Shown: positions 43,269-52,056, counted from the stretch's first letter. The stretch is DNA of 64,000 nt from Paenibacillus sp. FSL R5-0912 (GCF_000758605.1 NZ_CP009282.1:7192001-7256000); one strand, 5' to 3'. Notes: generated from the sequence alone by a model not told the origin. Numbers and translations: made by a program.

Positions 43269-43964
43269 TTAGACCATTTCCGCCGCGCTGCTCTCCAGCG
43301 AAGCCTTCCAGGCGCGCAGCATATGCAGATCCTGCGGCAGGAATTCCTCCAGCATGTGGCTGAGTCCAAGATATAGCGGGCTGTCAGTCGCTGCGTTCAG
43401 CCGTTCACAGAACTGCGGTGTCCATTTCAGCAGATGATCTTCAAGGAAGTTCTCCTGGATCTCCAGAAGCTCCATTGCACTGCGGATGGAGAAGCTGTTG
43501 TACAGCATCCGTTCATGCAGGACTGCCATGAATTCCAGTTCAATGGCGATATGGTCGTCAGCTTCCCCGCTGCATTTCTTGAACACAATTCCTGCCGAAG
43601 CATATACATCGGAAAGTACGTTACAGAATTCTTCTTCACGGCCTAACTGGGCAGCTTCCCGGGCCACAAGGGTACTGGCAGCACGCTCATTCATCAGCCG
43701 CTTATATTCGAGCTTCTCTTGCTCACAGATGGCCGGCAGCATTGCTGGCTCCTGGCTGCACAGGTAACGCTTCAGTTCACGTCCGCCTTCGGTCATCTCT
43801 GCAGCGATGCTCATCTCACGGTTGCGGCTCCACTGGGCGACCAGTGAGAGCGATGGTTTTCTTCCGTAGAAATCAACCAGAAGCTGATATATTAATCCCC
43901 GACTCTCCAGCCAGCGGCTAAAAACCTCCGGCACGACAAGTGATGGAACTGTAGGTATAGTCAT
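43269..43964 (-). CDS. TorD/DmsD-family molybdoenzyme chaperone
   Basis: TorD-like chaperones bind the signal peptide of molybdenum oxidoreductases and help cofactor insertion. The 231-residue product is helical and has the family pattern: an N-terminal GLIYQLLVDFYGRKPSLSLV, a central HIAIELEFMAVLHERML, and FLEDHLLKWTPQFCERL. The ATG at 43964 has AGGGAGG upstream. The molybdenum-cofactor gene moaA is divergent next door, but no molybdoenzyme gene is in the window, so its client is unknown. Confidence 0.75.
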   Translation of the reverse strand: MTIPTVPSLVVPEVFSRWLESRGLIYQLLVDFYGRKPSLSLVAQWSRNREMSIAAEMTEGGRELKRYLCSQEPAMLPAICEQEKLEYKRLMNERAASTLVAREAAQLGREEEFCNVLSDVYASAGIVFKKCSGEADDHIAIELEFMAVLHERMLYNSFSIRSAMELLEIQENFLEDHLLKWTPQFCERLNAATDSPLYLGLSHMLEEFLPQDLHMLRAWKASLESSAAEMV

Positions 43965-44348
43965 TTTGCAAATCCTCCCTATTGGTTTGCCGGACGCCGG
44001 GGCTTCCTGGAGGTCGCCGCCTGAACCTTCCGGTATCATAGCTGTGTTCTTCGCAAAAGTGAAAGGTTATAAAGTTTGAATCTTCCGCACCTAAATTATA
44101 TCGAAATTGTTAAGCGCTTTCGGTGAGCATTCTATGACCATTCCTTGAAATTGTCGTACTTTTGTCAAAATTAGGCTGCGCCTTTCCTCTTCCGTCACAT
44201 ATTATTTAGGTTGTCCGTTTCTTATGCTGTATGCATTCCCTCCTCTTCCATAATTGCGAATTGAGCCAGCTGAAGCGTTAGACATTGACGCAGAGGAATG
44301 AAGTCTTTAAAATTTAAAATAAAACTGAACAGGTGAAGGAGTAGTGCC
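43965..44348. other. Divergent intergenic region between the TorD-like gene and moaA
   Basis: No gene is seen. Promoters for both directions are expected. TTGACA occurs on the minus strand near 44157, without a convincing -10. No clear FNR-type palindrome was found. Confidence 0.3.
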
Positions 44349-45350
44349 ATGGAGCCGCTGACCGATCCTTTTGGACGGATACATGATTACATCCGCATTT
44401 CGGTTACAGACCGCTGCAACCTGCGCTGTATTTATTGTATGCCTGCGGAAGGAATGCAATTCCAGCCGCAGGACGAGATTATGAGTTATGAGGAAATTAC
44501 CGCTGTAGTGGAAGCAATTGCGCCGCTGGGCCTGCGGAAGGTCCGGCTGACCGGCGGAGAACCGCTGGTCCGTAGGGATCTGGAGAAGCTGGTATCCATG
44601 ATCTCCGCTATACCCGGTATTGAAGATATATCGTTGACTACGAATGGTCTGATGCTTCCCGCCAAAGCCGCTGCCCTGAAGCAGGCAGGCTTGTCACGGG
44701 TGAACATCAGCCTGGACTCCCTCCGCCAGGACCGGTTCTCCATGATCACCCGCGGCGGCGATGTCGCCAAAGTGCTGAAGGGGATTGAAGCCGCCGAAGC
44801 GGCCGGCCTGTCACCGATCAAGCTGAATGTTGTGCTGATGAAAGGCATTAATGATGATGAGATCAAGGATTTCATCGCCCTGACGCTGAACAGCCCGCTG
44901 AATGTACGGTTCATCGAATATATGCCAATTGGCAGTGCAAGCGATGCCTGGCGGCAGACCTATCTCCCGCTCGAAACGGTAGTAGAAGCCTGCAATGAAG
45001 CAGGCTGGACTACCGAGGAGGCCGATATGCCTTCCGGAAATGGCCCCTCCCAGAACCGGCGTGTCACCGGGGCGAAAGGAACCTTCGGACTGATTCATCC
45101 GGTAAGCGAGCACTTCTGCGATAACTGCAACCGGCTGCGCCTCACGGCCGACGGCAACATCAAAGCCTGCCTTTACTGGGAGGATGAATATAATGTGCGG
45201 CCACTGATAAGTGATCCTGCTGCGGTGCAGGCTCTTGTCCGCCAGGCGCTCGGCAACAAGCCGCATAATCACGAAATGGCGCTGGCCCTAGAGCGTAAAG
45301 CGCAGAGCCATACGCCTACCGCACGCCGCATGTCACAGATCGGCGGCTAA
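44349..45350 (+). CDS. moaA: GTP 3',8-cyclase (MoaA)
   Basis: MoaA is the radical SAM enzyme that starts molybdenum cofactor synthesis from GTP. The 333-residue product has the SAM cluster motif TDRCNLRCIYCMPAEG, the GGEPLVR block, the second cluster motif FCDNCNRLRLTADGNIKACL, and the essential C-terminal Gly-Gly. The ATG follows GGTGAAGGAG. No other moa genes are present in the window. Confidence 0.97.
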   Translation: MEPLTDPFGRIHDYIRISVTDRCNLRCIYCMPAEGMQFQPQDEIMSYEEITAVVEAIAPLGLRKVRLTGGEPLVRRDLEKLVSMISAIPGIEDISLTTNGLMLPAKAAALKQAGLSRVNISLDSLRQDRFSMITRGGDVAKVLKGIEAAEAAGLSPIKLNVVLMKGINDDEIKDFIALTLNSPLNVRFIEYMPIGSASDAWRQTYLPLETVVEACNEAGWTTEEADMPSGNGPSQNRRVTGAKGTFGLIHPVSEHFCDNCNRLRLTADGNIKACLYWEDEYNVRPLISDPAAVQALVRQALGNKPHNHEMALALERKAQSHTPTARRMSQIGG

Positions 45351-45377
45351 CCGCAGGCGGCATTACCGGTTGAACAA

Positions 45378-45418
45378 ATAAACGGCTGAGATTCCCTGGA
45401 GGGGCTCTCAGCCGTTTT
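45378..45418 (+). terminator. Terminator of moaA
   Basis: AAACGGCTGAGA (45380-45391) pairs with TCTCAGCCGTTT (45406-45417); TTTT closes the plus-strand side. It may also serve the convergent receptor gene that ends at 45455. Confidence 0.88.
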
Positions 45419-45454
45419 GCATGAATATACAAAGGGAATGCCATTCCTGAATCC

Positions 45455-46777
45455 TCAGCCGAGTTTAGTGATATCCGAAATCGATATCTCAAAATCCACG
45501 GATATAGTTCCCCGGATCACATTACGTTCACAGTCTATTTTGGCGGACAGGTCCACGCCCTGCATGATTACGTCACCGCCTTTATAACGTCTGCGGGCCA
45601 GATAATAGTTCGCCAGCTCGCGGCGGAACTGGGCATGGCTGTCTTTCAGCATCAATATATTGCGTTCACCAAAGACGCTGGAATAATTGCGGTAAGGGAT
45701 ATAATTGGCGAATCTGTGCAGGATATGATCCACATCCCAATTATAACGGTTGGCCGATTCAATAATTTTGAATAGTGCCGTAAAGATCTCATTTTCCCGG
45801 GTAGAAATGTATTCCACGTACTCATCCAGCACTTCGATTTGTCCGTCCATCAAGCGGTAGAGATAGGTATTAGCCGTTCCCCATTCCTGGTATTGGGCGA
45901 TTATCCGCCTTGCTTCCTCAGTGTCTTCCCGTATCCAGCTTCCATCCATATATAAGGGTATAATCTCCAGCGCAGATTTATATTCCCCGTACTGCTCTAA
46001 TACATAGGCACGAAGTAGCTGGGCGTATAAAATATATGCGTACAACGGTCTTTTATGTTCTTGTCCATTATTTGGCATACGGCCTGATATTCTATGCAGC
46101 TCGTACAGATGAGAAGCAATCCTGAGCATTTCCTCCGCCAGCTCGCCCACCTTCTGCCACTTATGAAGTGAGGCATACGTATCGGCCAGCTGTTTCAACG
46201 CATCCAGCTGATTGACCTCATCCAACCTGCCCACATAGCCCTCACACAAGGTAGCTGCTATCAAATTATTGTGCGGATCGTCTCCCAGATTAATCAGAAA
46301 CAACCGATATTGGCAGAGCGCCAGACGCTCGGAATGCTGGTATTTCTCGCTGGCGCCCACATTTTCATAGATTAATGAGGCTGCTTGCCAGTTCTTTTGC
46401 TCGAATAACTCCTCGGCCACTTCAAAGAGCAGCGGTACATAGAGCAGATTATCAAGCAAATTCTGTATAATCCGCTCAATACAGTCCAGACGTGACAGCG
46501 CCGCACATTGCAGCAGGAATGGCCGCAGGCGCCGCCAGGTTGGTGCCGAATCATACAGACATTCATCTACATACTTACTGTAAAAGTAGTCCTCGGGAAG
46601 CCCCATCCCGCGTGTAACACGGATCAGATGATTCATCGCCAAAGCCTGCTGACCCTTCATCACCCGGCTGAGTGTACCGGAATGTATCCCGCTGATGATA
46701 GCAAACTGATTAATGGACAGGTTATGCTTGAAGAGATACGCTGCTATTTCGTCCCGGATTTTGACTGTATGCTCCAC
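45455..46777 (-). CDS. HTH-TPR (RRNPP-type) peptide-receptor regulator, orphan copy
   Basis: The 440-residue protein has an N-terminal Xre-type HTH (HNLSINQFAIISGIHSGTLS, about residues 17-36) and a long all-helical region with TPR-like repeats, the architecture of RRNPP receptors that bind short secreted peptides. It is a clear paralogue of the protein at 47330: both contain APTWRRLRPF, LYENV.ASEKYQ.SERLA.CQYRLF and EWG.ANTYLYRL. The start is GTG at 46777, 9 nt after AAAAGGGTG, which aligns with the TTG start of the paralogue; an ATG at 46810 has no ribosome site. No peptide gene overlaps its 3' end. The Spo0E-like gene lies 85 nt upstream without an obvious terminator. Confidence 0.82.
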   Translation of the reverse strand: MEHTVKIRDEIAAYLFKHNLSINQFAIISGIHSGTLSRVMKGQQALAMNHLIRVTRGMGLPEDYFYSKYVDECLYDSAPTWRRLRPFLLQCAALSRLDCIERIIQNLLDNLLYVPLLFEVAEELFEQKNWQAASLIYENVGASEKYQHSERLALCQYRLFLINLGDDPHNNLIAATLCEGYVGRLDEVNQLDALKQLADTYASLHKWQKVGELAEEMLRIASHLYELHRISGRMPNNGQEHKRPLYAYILYAQLLRAYVLEQYGEYKSALEIIPLYMDGSWIREDTEEARRIIAQYQEWGTANTYLYRLMDGQIEVLDEYVEYISTRENEIFTALFKIIESANRYNWDVDHILHRFANYIPYRNYSSVFGERNILMLKDSHAQFRRELANYYLARRRYKGGDVIMQGVDLSAKIDCERNVIRGTISVDFEISISDITKLG

Positions 46778-46862
46778 AGTATTTATCACCCTTTTCACAC
46801 GCTTATCCATAGAATGTTAGATCTAACTTATCTGTTGTTTCAATTCATCTCTTAAGTTACTG

Positions 46863-47042
46863 CTAAGCAGGCGGCCTTTTCTTCATCCGGTAGGTATGAT
46901 CATAAGAATTAAGCAGCTCATCCAGCACTACAGATTGCCGTAGTACCTCAGGATGACATAAACCGCCATATTGGACTTGCAACTTATGAAGCTTGCTTCT
47001 AGCTCTCTCAATACGAATTCTGACACTTGCCGGACTATACAT
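46863..47042 (-). CDS. Spo0E-like aspartyl-phosphatase family protein
   Basis: Spo0E-type proteins dephosphorylate Spo0A-P and delay sporulation. The 59-residue product fits the short helical-hairpin family: an IERARSKLHKLQVQYGGL first helix, then PEVLRQSVVLDELLNSY, where the family signature is SQxLDxL (here SVVLDEL; the Gln is Val, the Asp is kept). An excellent ribosome site, AAGGAGG, is 10 nt before the ATG. A TATAAT-like box lies at 47067-47072 on the minus strand. It lies between the pro-peptide and the orphan receptor. The real target, Spo0A or another regulator, is unknown. Confidence 0.82.
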   Translation of the reverse strand: MYSPASVRIRIERARSKLHKLQVQYGGLCHPEVLRQSVVLDELLNSYDHTYRMKKRPPA

Positions 47043-47165
47043 GGAAATCCCGCCTCCTTATGAAATATTATAGATTTTTATGTAAAAATACAAAATATTG
47101 GACTGATTGCATTATCTGTAAAAGTTAATATATTAACAAAGCTCTGGCGAAATTGGAATTGTCCA

Positions 47166-47199
47166 TAAAAAAGACGTCCCTGCATTAGCAGAAGACGCC
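47166..47199 (-). terminator. Probable terminator after the pro-peptide gene
   Basis: On the minus strand GGCGTCTTCTGC, a TAAT loop and GCAGGGACGTC form a bulged hairpin followed by TTTTTT. It would end the receptor-peptide transcript before the Spo0E-like gene. Confidence 0.7.
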
Positions 47200-47232
47200 G
47201 AAGACGATACTGTATAACTGCAGACGCTGATT

Positions 47233-47373
47233 CTAGGCGCCCGTGCCATGTCCCATTGTTTGAATCAGTTGTTGTTGTACAGGTTCGCCAACTATCTGTG
47301 CTTCAGGAATAGCAATCAGTACAACAATACTACATGAGGCTAGCAATAATAGGAGTTTTCTTTTCATTTGCAT
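47233..47373 (-). CDS. Secreted signalling pro-peptide, cognate to the adjacent receptor
   Basis: This 46-codon gene overlaps the last 44 nt of the receptor gene in another frame. The product begins MQMKRKLLLLLAS, continues with a hydrophobic stretch (SIVVLIAI), then PEAQIVGEPVQQQ, and ends QLIQTMGHGTGA. A positively charged start, one hydrophobic segment and a short Gly-rich C-terminus are the features of exported Phr/AimP-type pro-peptides, whose last 5-7 residues form the signal. GAGAGG lies 6 nt before the ATG at 47373; a second ATG at 47367 is in frame. I recall a Paenibacillus receptor-peptide family (AloR-AloP) with similar His/Gly-rich mature peptides; that link needs checking. Confidence 0.8.
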   Translation of the reverse strand: MQMKRKLLLLLASCSIVVLIAIPEAQIVGEPVQQQLIQTMGHGTGA

Positions 47374-48721
47374 CCCGCACCTCTCTGATTAGGATTTTGT
47401 ATTGCCTCTGCTCATCTTCTCCAGCAATATGCCTGTTCTGCTCGAATAGATCAACACATTTGAAGATCATGCTCTCATTCTTAAGTTTAGAAGATGATTC
47501 TAAACCTTTTAGGATATATCCAATGCCTTCACTTCGCTTATTTCGCAGATAATAGACTCCCAGTTCAACAAGAAATCTGGCATGTTGGTCAGCCTTAATC
47601 TGCTGATTGTACATTCCGAACTCATTGAGATGTATCCTATAGGGCATGTAATCAGAGAAACGTTCTAAAATAGAATCTACATTCCAGTTATACAGATTTG
47701 CAGATTTTACGATATAAAATAAAGCTGTGAAGATCTCCCCTTGTTGCGAGGAAATATAGTTAACATATTCAGCTAACACCTCTAGCTGCCCAGCCAGTAA
47801 GCGGTACAAATAAGTATTAGCCTTGCCCCATTCCTGGAATTGCGCTACAGTCCTCTTCGCCTCCTCACTTTCTTCATGTATCCAATTTACGTCCGAATAT
47901 AAAGGTACAAGTTCAAGAGCCATTTTGTAGTCTCCATATTCCTCGTATACATTTGAACGCATTAGATGGGCATACAATATATAAAAGCAAAAAGGTCTTT
48001 CTCCGCTCTTCACCGTCTCTTTATGTTTCGAGCGACAATAAAGATCATATTGAATTGTAGCAATCCGTAGTAATTCAAGAGCAAGCTCATTTACTTTATT
48101 CCATAATTGCATTGTATAGTAGACATGCATCAAATCTTTCAGCGCATCCAGCTGATCCGCCTCATTCAGGCGCGGGAAGTAGCTCTCAAACAGAGTAGCA
48201 GCCCGCAGGTTCGTGCTCTGATCATCTCCAAGTGCAATCTGGAACAGGCGGTATTGGCACATAGCCAGCCGTTCGGAGTACTGATATTTCTCGCTGGCGC
48301 TTACATTCTCGTAAAGCAGTGCCGCCCCCGGCCAATGCCCCTGCTGAAACAATCCTTCCGCTACTTCAAACAACATGGGAACATAGGTCAGATTATCAAG
48401 CAGATTATGCACCAGCAGCTCGATACAGTCCATGCGCCCAAGCTCTGCACACTTTACAATAAAAGGCCGAAGCCGCCGCCAGGTTGGTGCCGAATGATAG
48501 AAGCATTCATCTACATATAAACTGTAAAAGTAGTCCTCGCATACCCCCATCCCTGCAGTAATTAACTCAAGATGGCTCATGGCAATCGGCTGATGACCAT
48601 TAATAATCCGGCTTAATGTCCCGGAATTAATGCCGGATCTTATGGCAAAATGATTGATGGACAGCTCATGTTTTGATAAATAGTCCACTAGCTGATCTCG
48701 AATCGTGGCTGCAGGCTCCAA
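47330..48721 (-). CDS. HTH-TPR (RRNPP-type) peptide-receptor regulator
   Basis: The 463-residue protein has an N-terminal Xre HTH (HELSINHFAIRSGINSGTLS, about residues 18-37) and a helical repeat region of about 380 residues with TPR-like pairs, the build of the PlcR/NprR/AimR/Rap superfamily. The start is TTG at 48721, 7 nt after AAAGGTGG; the frame is open upstream without a ribosome site. Its 3' end overlaps a secreted pro-peptide gene, the classic layout of a receptor and its own signal. No phage genes surround it, so a chromosomal quorum-sensing role is more likely than lysis-lysogeny control. Targets are unknown. Confidence 0.85.
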   Translation of the reverse strand: MEPAATIRDQLVDYLSKHELSINHFAIRSGINSGTLSRIINGHQPIAMSHLELITAGMGVCEDYFYSLYVDECFYHSAPTWRRLRPFIVKCAELGRMDCIELLVHNLLDNLTYVPMLFEVAEGLFQQGHWPGAALLYENVSASEKYQYSERLAMCQYRLFQIALGDDQSTNLRAATLFESYFPRLNEADQLDALKDLMHVYYTMQLWNKVNELALELLRIATIQYDLYCRSKHKETVKSGERPFCFYILYAHLMRSNVYEEYGDYKMALELVPLYSDVNWIHEESEEAKRTVAQFQEWGKANTYLYRLLAGQLEVLAEYVNYISSQQGEIFTALFYIVKSANLYNWNVDSILERFSDYMPYRIHLNEFGMYNQQIKADQHARFLVELGVYYLRNKRSEGIGYILKGLESSSKLKNESMIFKCVDLFEQNRHIAGEDEQRQYKILIREVRDANEKKTPIIASLM

Positions 48722-48897
48722 GGAAACACCACCTTTCCAAATCCCATAATTTAGAATTTTATGTTTATATCTGTATAGTAGGCGATTATAATCCAATGGT
48801 CAATAGACTAGATTCAGATAAATTATGAATGTGTGAAGTTTTCGAAACAGTTTGGCAATCTGGTTACCAAATCGGGCTCTGCAGGGCTAAATTGGCG

Positions 48898-49509
48898 TTA
48901 AAAGCTCCTCCACAGCTGTATTCCCATGTAGGCGGCGATCGCCCAGATCAATAATGCTGAAGCGGCATTCAGCCTCTTAATCACTTTACCGGAGGCATCC
49001 ATCCTGCCGAGCAGGCGGCCCGCAGCGGCAAGACCCAGGAACCAGATCCAGGAGACAGCTACCGTAGCCGCCGCGAAAGCCCAGCGCACCATACCGTCAT
49101 ACTGCAGCGAGCTCGTACCGATGACGCCCACCGTATCCAGCAGCGCATGCGGATTCAAGAGGGAAACGGACAGTGCATACAGCATCTGACCCTTCGGAGA
49201 GAGGCGCCCCGACTCTTCCTGCGCCGGAGCAGAGCGCCAGATTCTCCAGCCCATGAAGCAGAGAAACAGGATTCCCGCACTATAGATAAGGGGTGTGACC
49301 CAGTGCAGCGATAGAATGACCAGAGAAATACCGCCTACTGCAGCGGTTATAAGCAGCGTATCGCATGCCGCTGCCGTCAGAACTACAGGCAGCACACTGC
49401 GGAATCTCGCGTGCTGTGCCCCTTGATTGAATACGAATATATTCTGCACGCCCAGCGGCAGAATAAGCCCGAAGGCCAGAATGATTCCATGTACAATGGC
49501 TTCCGTCAC
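48898..49509 (-). CDS. LysE/ArgO family amino-acid exporter
   Basis: This 203-residue membrane protein has about six helices and the family start HGIILAFGLILPLGVQNIFV, plus SLLNPHALLDTVGVIG in the middle. Such proteins export basic or other amino acids. The start is GTG at 49509, 8 nt after AAGGAGG, which gives the normal length; the frame continues upstream without support. It is divergent from a MocR regulator, which may control it. Confidence 0.88.
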   Translation of the reverse strand: MTEAIVHGIILAFGLILPLGVQNIFVFNQGAQHARFRSVLPVVLTAAACDTLLITAAVGGISLVILSLHWVTPLIYSAGILFLCFMGWRIWRSAPAQEESGRLSPKGQMLYALSVSLLNPHALLDTVGVIGTSSLQYDGMVRWAFAAATVAVSWIWFLGLAAAGRLLGRMDASGKVIKRLNAASALLIWAIAAYMGIQLWRSF

Positions 49510-49723
49510 AACTTCTTCCTCCTTCATATAAACTGTGATGCTGCCGGATGGACAAGCCTCCACAGCTTCTTGCTTCTTCCCGGTTAACGCATTCTGATCG
49601 TACTCTGGTGCAGAGGCTGCCGTAACCATCCAAGTTGTCCGTCTCATACCCAGCCAAGCTTAATAGACGACTATGAACCATGGTACACTCAAGAAAAGAA
49701 ACCACAAAAGAGGAGCCGGTCCC

Positions 49724-51328
49724 TTGACACATCAGCATCCGCCAGATCATCCAGAGGTAAGCGCTGCCGGTCCTTCCGGTCATCCTGAAGCTCCCGCACC
49801 TGCCGCTCTTGAAAAGGAGCCGGACGGCTCACTCTCTGTCCTGCAAGGCACATGGAAGCCGGACCCGGCTTCCCCGCTGCCGCTTCATAGTCAGATATCC
49901 GCCTACTTCCTCGCCAAGATCAGCAGCGGGGCCTGGCCTCCCGGCATGCGGCTGGCTCCGCAGCGTGAGCTCTGCCGCATGCTCGGTGTTAACCGCAGCA
50001 CGGTGGTCACGGCGCTGGGCCAGCTGACAGCACTGGGCCTGATTGAGGGCAGACGCGGCGGAGGTACCGTAGTAGTAGCGGATGCACGTTCCGGCATCCG
50101 GCCCGCCGGTGAATCCAACATGGTCACAGCTCCGGCAGAACCGGAGCGCCGGGGCAACTGGAATGATTATGTGGAGGAGGGGATTCACTATCCCAACCTG
50201 CCTACCGTACAGGATATCAACCGGCTCGAATATGAGCCGGGTCTGATCCGCCTCGGAACCGGCGAGCCTGCGCCGGAGCTGTTGCCCGGCGCAGCGATGA
50301 ACCGGGTGCTGGCCGGACTCTCGCAGCGGATTCTTCCACCGCTCTCTTATGAGGAACCGCTCGGCAATCCGGCGCTGCGGGCTGCGGTCAGCCGGATGCT
50401 GGCCCGAAGCGGCATTGCAGCCGACCCCGCCTCCATTCTTATCACCTCCGGGGCACTTCAGGGACTCCAGCTTATTGCTCTAGGCCTTCTGCCGCGCGGC
50501 TCATCGGTCCTGCTGGAGAAGCCTTCCTATCTGTATTCGATTCATGCCTTTCAGTCTGCCGGCGTGAAATTCAGCGGGCTGCCCATGGACGGACGCGGCC
50601 TGATCCCGGAGTATCTTACAGCTGAGGCTGTCCGCAGCAAGGCGGCGATGCTCTACAGTATCCCTTCCTTTCATAACCCTACCGGGATTCTGATGGATGC
50701 CGGGCGGCGCCGGGAGCTTATGCAGGTCACAGGCAGCCTTGGGCTGCCTATTCTCGAGGATGGCGCCTATCAGGAGCTGTGGCTAGATGCACCGCCTCCA
50801 CTGCCGCTGAAGGCGCTGGACCGTGAGGGAAGGGTGCTGCATCTGGGTACCCTGTCCAAAGCAGCCAGCCCCGGCCTGCGCATCGGCTGGATTGTCGGCC
50901 CGGAGCCGGTAGTCCGGCGGCTGGCCGACATCAAAATGCAGAGCGATTACGGCGCAAGCTCCCTGTCACAGCTGGCTGCCGCCAGTTGGCTTGAGAACGG
51001 CTATCATGAGGAGCATCTGCAGGTGCTGCGCGGCAGACTCCGGGAGCGCCGTGATCTTGTACTGGAGCTGCTGCAGCTTCATTGCGCTGGACTAGCAACC
51101 TGGAATGTACCGGCAGGCGGATTCTACATCTGGCTGTCCCTCCTGCATCCTGTGCCTCCGCGCAAGCTGTTCACTGCAGCCCTGCGCGCCGGATTGCTGC
51201 TGAATACAGGCGATCTGTACGACCGTAGTGACCGCGGGCATCTCCGACTGTCTTACGCTTATGCTTCTCCGGCAGAATTGGAACGCGGAATCGCCCTGCT
51301 GGCAAATCTACTCAGGCAAGCTCCATGA
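49724..51328 (+). CDS. MocR-family regulator (GntR HTH fused to PLP aminotransferase domain)
   Basis: MocR proteins sense amines, amino acids or vitamin B6 through an aminotransferase-like domain that binds PLP. The 534-residue product has a Pro/Ala-rich start, a winged HTH (about residues 60-125, PQRELCRMLGVNRSTVVTAL), then a class I aminotransferase fold with ALQGLQLIALGLLPRGSSVL, YSIPSFHNPTGILMDAGRRR, and the PLP-lysine in LGTLSKAASPGLRIGW. The start is TTG at 49724, 8 nt after GAGGAG. It is divergent from the LysE exporter. Confidence 0.9.
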   Translation: MTHQHPPDHPEVSAAGPSGHPEAPAPAALEKEPDGSLSVLQGTWKPDPASPLPLHSQISAYFLAKISSGAWPPGMRLAPQRELCRMLGVNRSTVVTALGQLTALGLIEGRRGGGTVVVADARSGIRPAGESNMVTAPAEPERRGNWNDYVEEGIHYPNLPTVQDINRLEYEPGLIRLGTGEPAPELLPGAAMNRVLAGLSQRILPPLSYEEPLGNPALRAAVSRMLARSGIAADPASILITSGALQGLQLIALGLLPRGSSVLLEKPSYLYSIHAFQSAGVKFSGLPMDGRGLIPEYLTAEAVRSKAAMLYSIPSFHNPTGILMDAGRRRELMQVTGSLGLPILEDGAYQELWLDAPPPLPLKALDREGRVLHLGTLSKAASPGLRIGWIVGPEPVVRRLADIKMQSDYGASSLSQLAAASWLENGYHEEHLQVLRGRLRERRDLVLELLQLHCAGLATWNVPAGGFYIWLSLLHPVPPRKLFTAALRAGLLLNTGDLYDRSDRGHLRLSYAYASPAELERGIALLANLLRQAP

Positions 51329-51354
51329 ATCACACGAATAGCGGATAACAAATA

Positions 51355-51411
51355 GGGCATGACAAATGACAATAATAGATATTTGTCATTTGTCATGCCC
51401 TATGTTATGCT
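51355..51411 (+). promoter_or_regulatory. TetR operator palindrome and promoter
   Basis: GGGCATGACAAATGACAA (51355-51372) and TTGTCATTTGTCATGCCC (51383-51400) are perfect 18-bp inverted repeats, each with TGACA or TGTCA twice at a 7-bp step. A TTGTCA (51383-51388) and TATGCT (51406-51411) 17 bp apart could be the promoter, with its -35 inside the palindrome. A self-regulating TetR operator is likely; the hairpin could also end the mocR transcript, but no T-run follows. Confidence 0.65.
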
Positions 51412-51437
51412 TCTTGCACAGGAAGGGGAAGTTACCC

Positions 51438-52037
51438 GTGAATAAATTAAGCTCTTTTTTGAGCAAAACAGAAATCCTTAATGCCGCTGAACAAACCCTG
51501 CGCAAATACGGGCCGGACAAGGCTTCTGTCACTGATGTAGCCAAGCTGCTGGGCGTGAGCCACGGAACCCTGTACCGGCATTTCCCCAGCAAAGCTGCAT
51601 TGCGGGAGGCGGTGACGGAACGCTGGCTGGAGGAGATGATTGTGGCTCCCCTAAGCGAAATTGCCGGAATGCCTGCAGATAATGCCTTGGGGCAGCTTGG
51701 AGATTATATCGCTAAGCTCGTAGAGCTTAAGCAGCATTATGCCGCACAGGACAGCGAGATGTTCAAAATGTATGCAGCCGTCACTGAAGAATCGGCAGCG
51801 CTTGTTGAAGTCCATATCCGGAAGCTTCTCGATCACATTGACCTTCTCATTGCCCAGGGCATGGAACAAGGTCTTATATCACGGAGTATCCCGGCGGCGG
51901 TACAGGCACGTTCAGTCCTCTATGGCACCGCACGCTTTCACCATCCGGCGCACGCCTATGAGTGGCGCAGCCCGGGCATCATGCAGGAGTTCACCCAGCT
52001 CTGGGCGCTGCTGGAAAGAGGATTATCCGTACATTAA
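51438..52037 (+). CDS. TetR/AcrR family transcriptional regulator
   Basis: This 199-residue repressor has an N-terminal TetR HTH (KASVTDVAKLLGVSHGTLYR and HFPSKAALREAV) and a helical ligand domain resembling TetR_C types in YcnC/YvdT-like proteins. The start is GTG at 51438, preceded by GGAAGGGGAAG. It is followed after 19 nt by an SDR gene, most likely its target, and preceded by a strong palindrome. Confidence 0.9.
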   Translation: MNKLSSFLSKTEILNAAEQTLRKYGPDKASVTDVAKLLGVSHGTLYRHFPSKAALREAVTERWLEEMIVAPLSEIAGMPADNALGQLGDYIAKLVELKQHYAAQDSEMFKMYAAVTEESAALVEVHIRKLLDHIDLLIAQGMEQGLISRSIPAAVQARSVLYGTARFHHPAHAYEWRSPGIMQEFTQLWALLERGLSVH

Positions 52038-52056
52038 ATTCAAGGAGGAACTACTA

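Noticed and set aside
47233..48721. Phage arbitrium (AimR-AimP) system
   Set aside because: The layout is similar, but there are no phage genes nearby and the receptor has a long Xre-TPR build, so a chromosomal quorum-sensing system is more likely.
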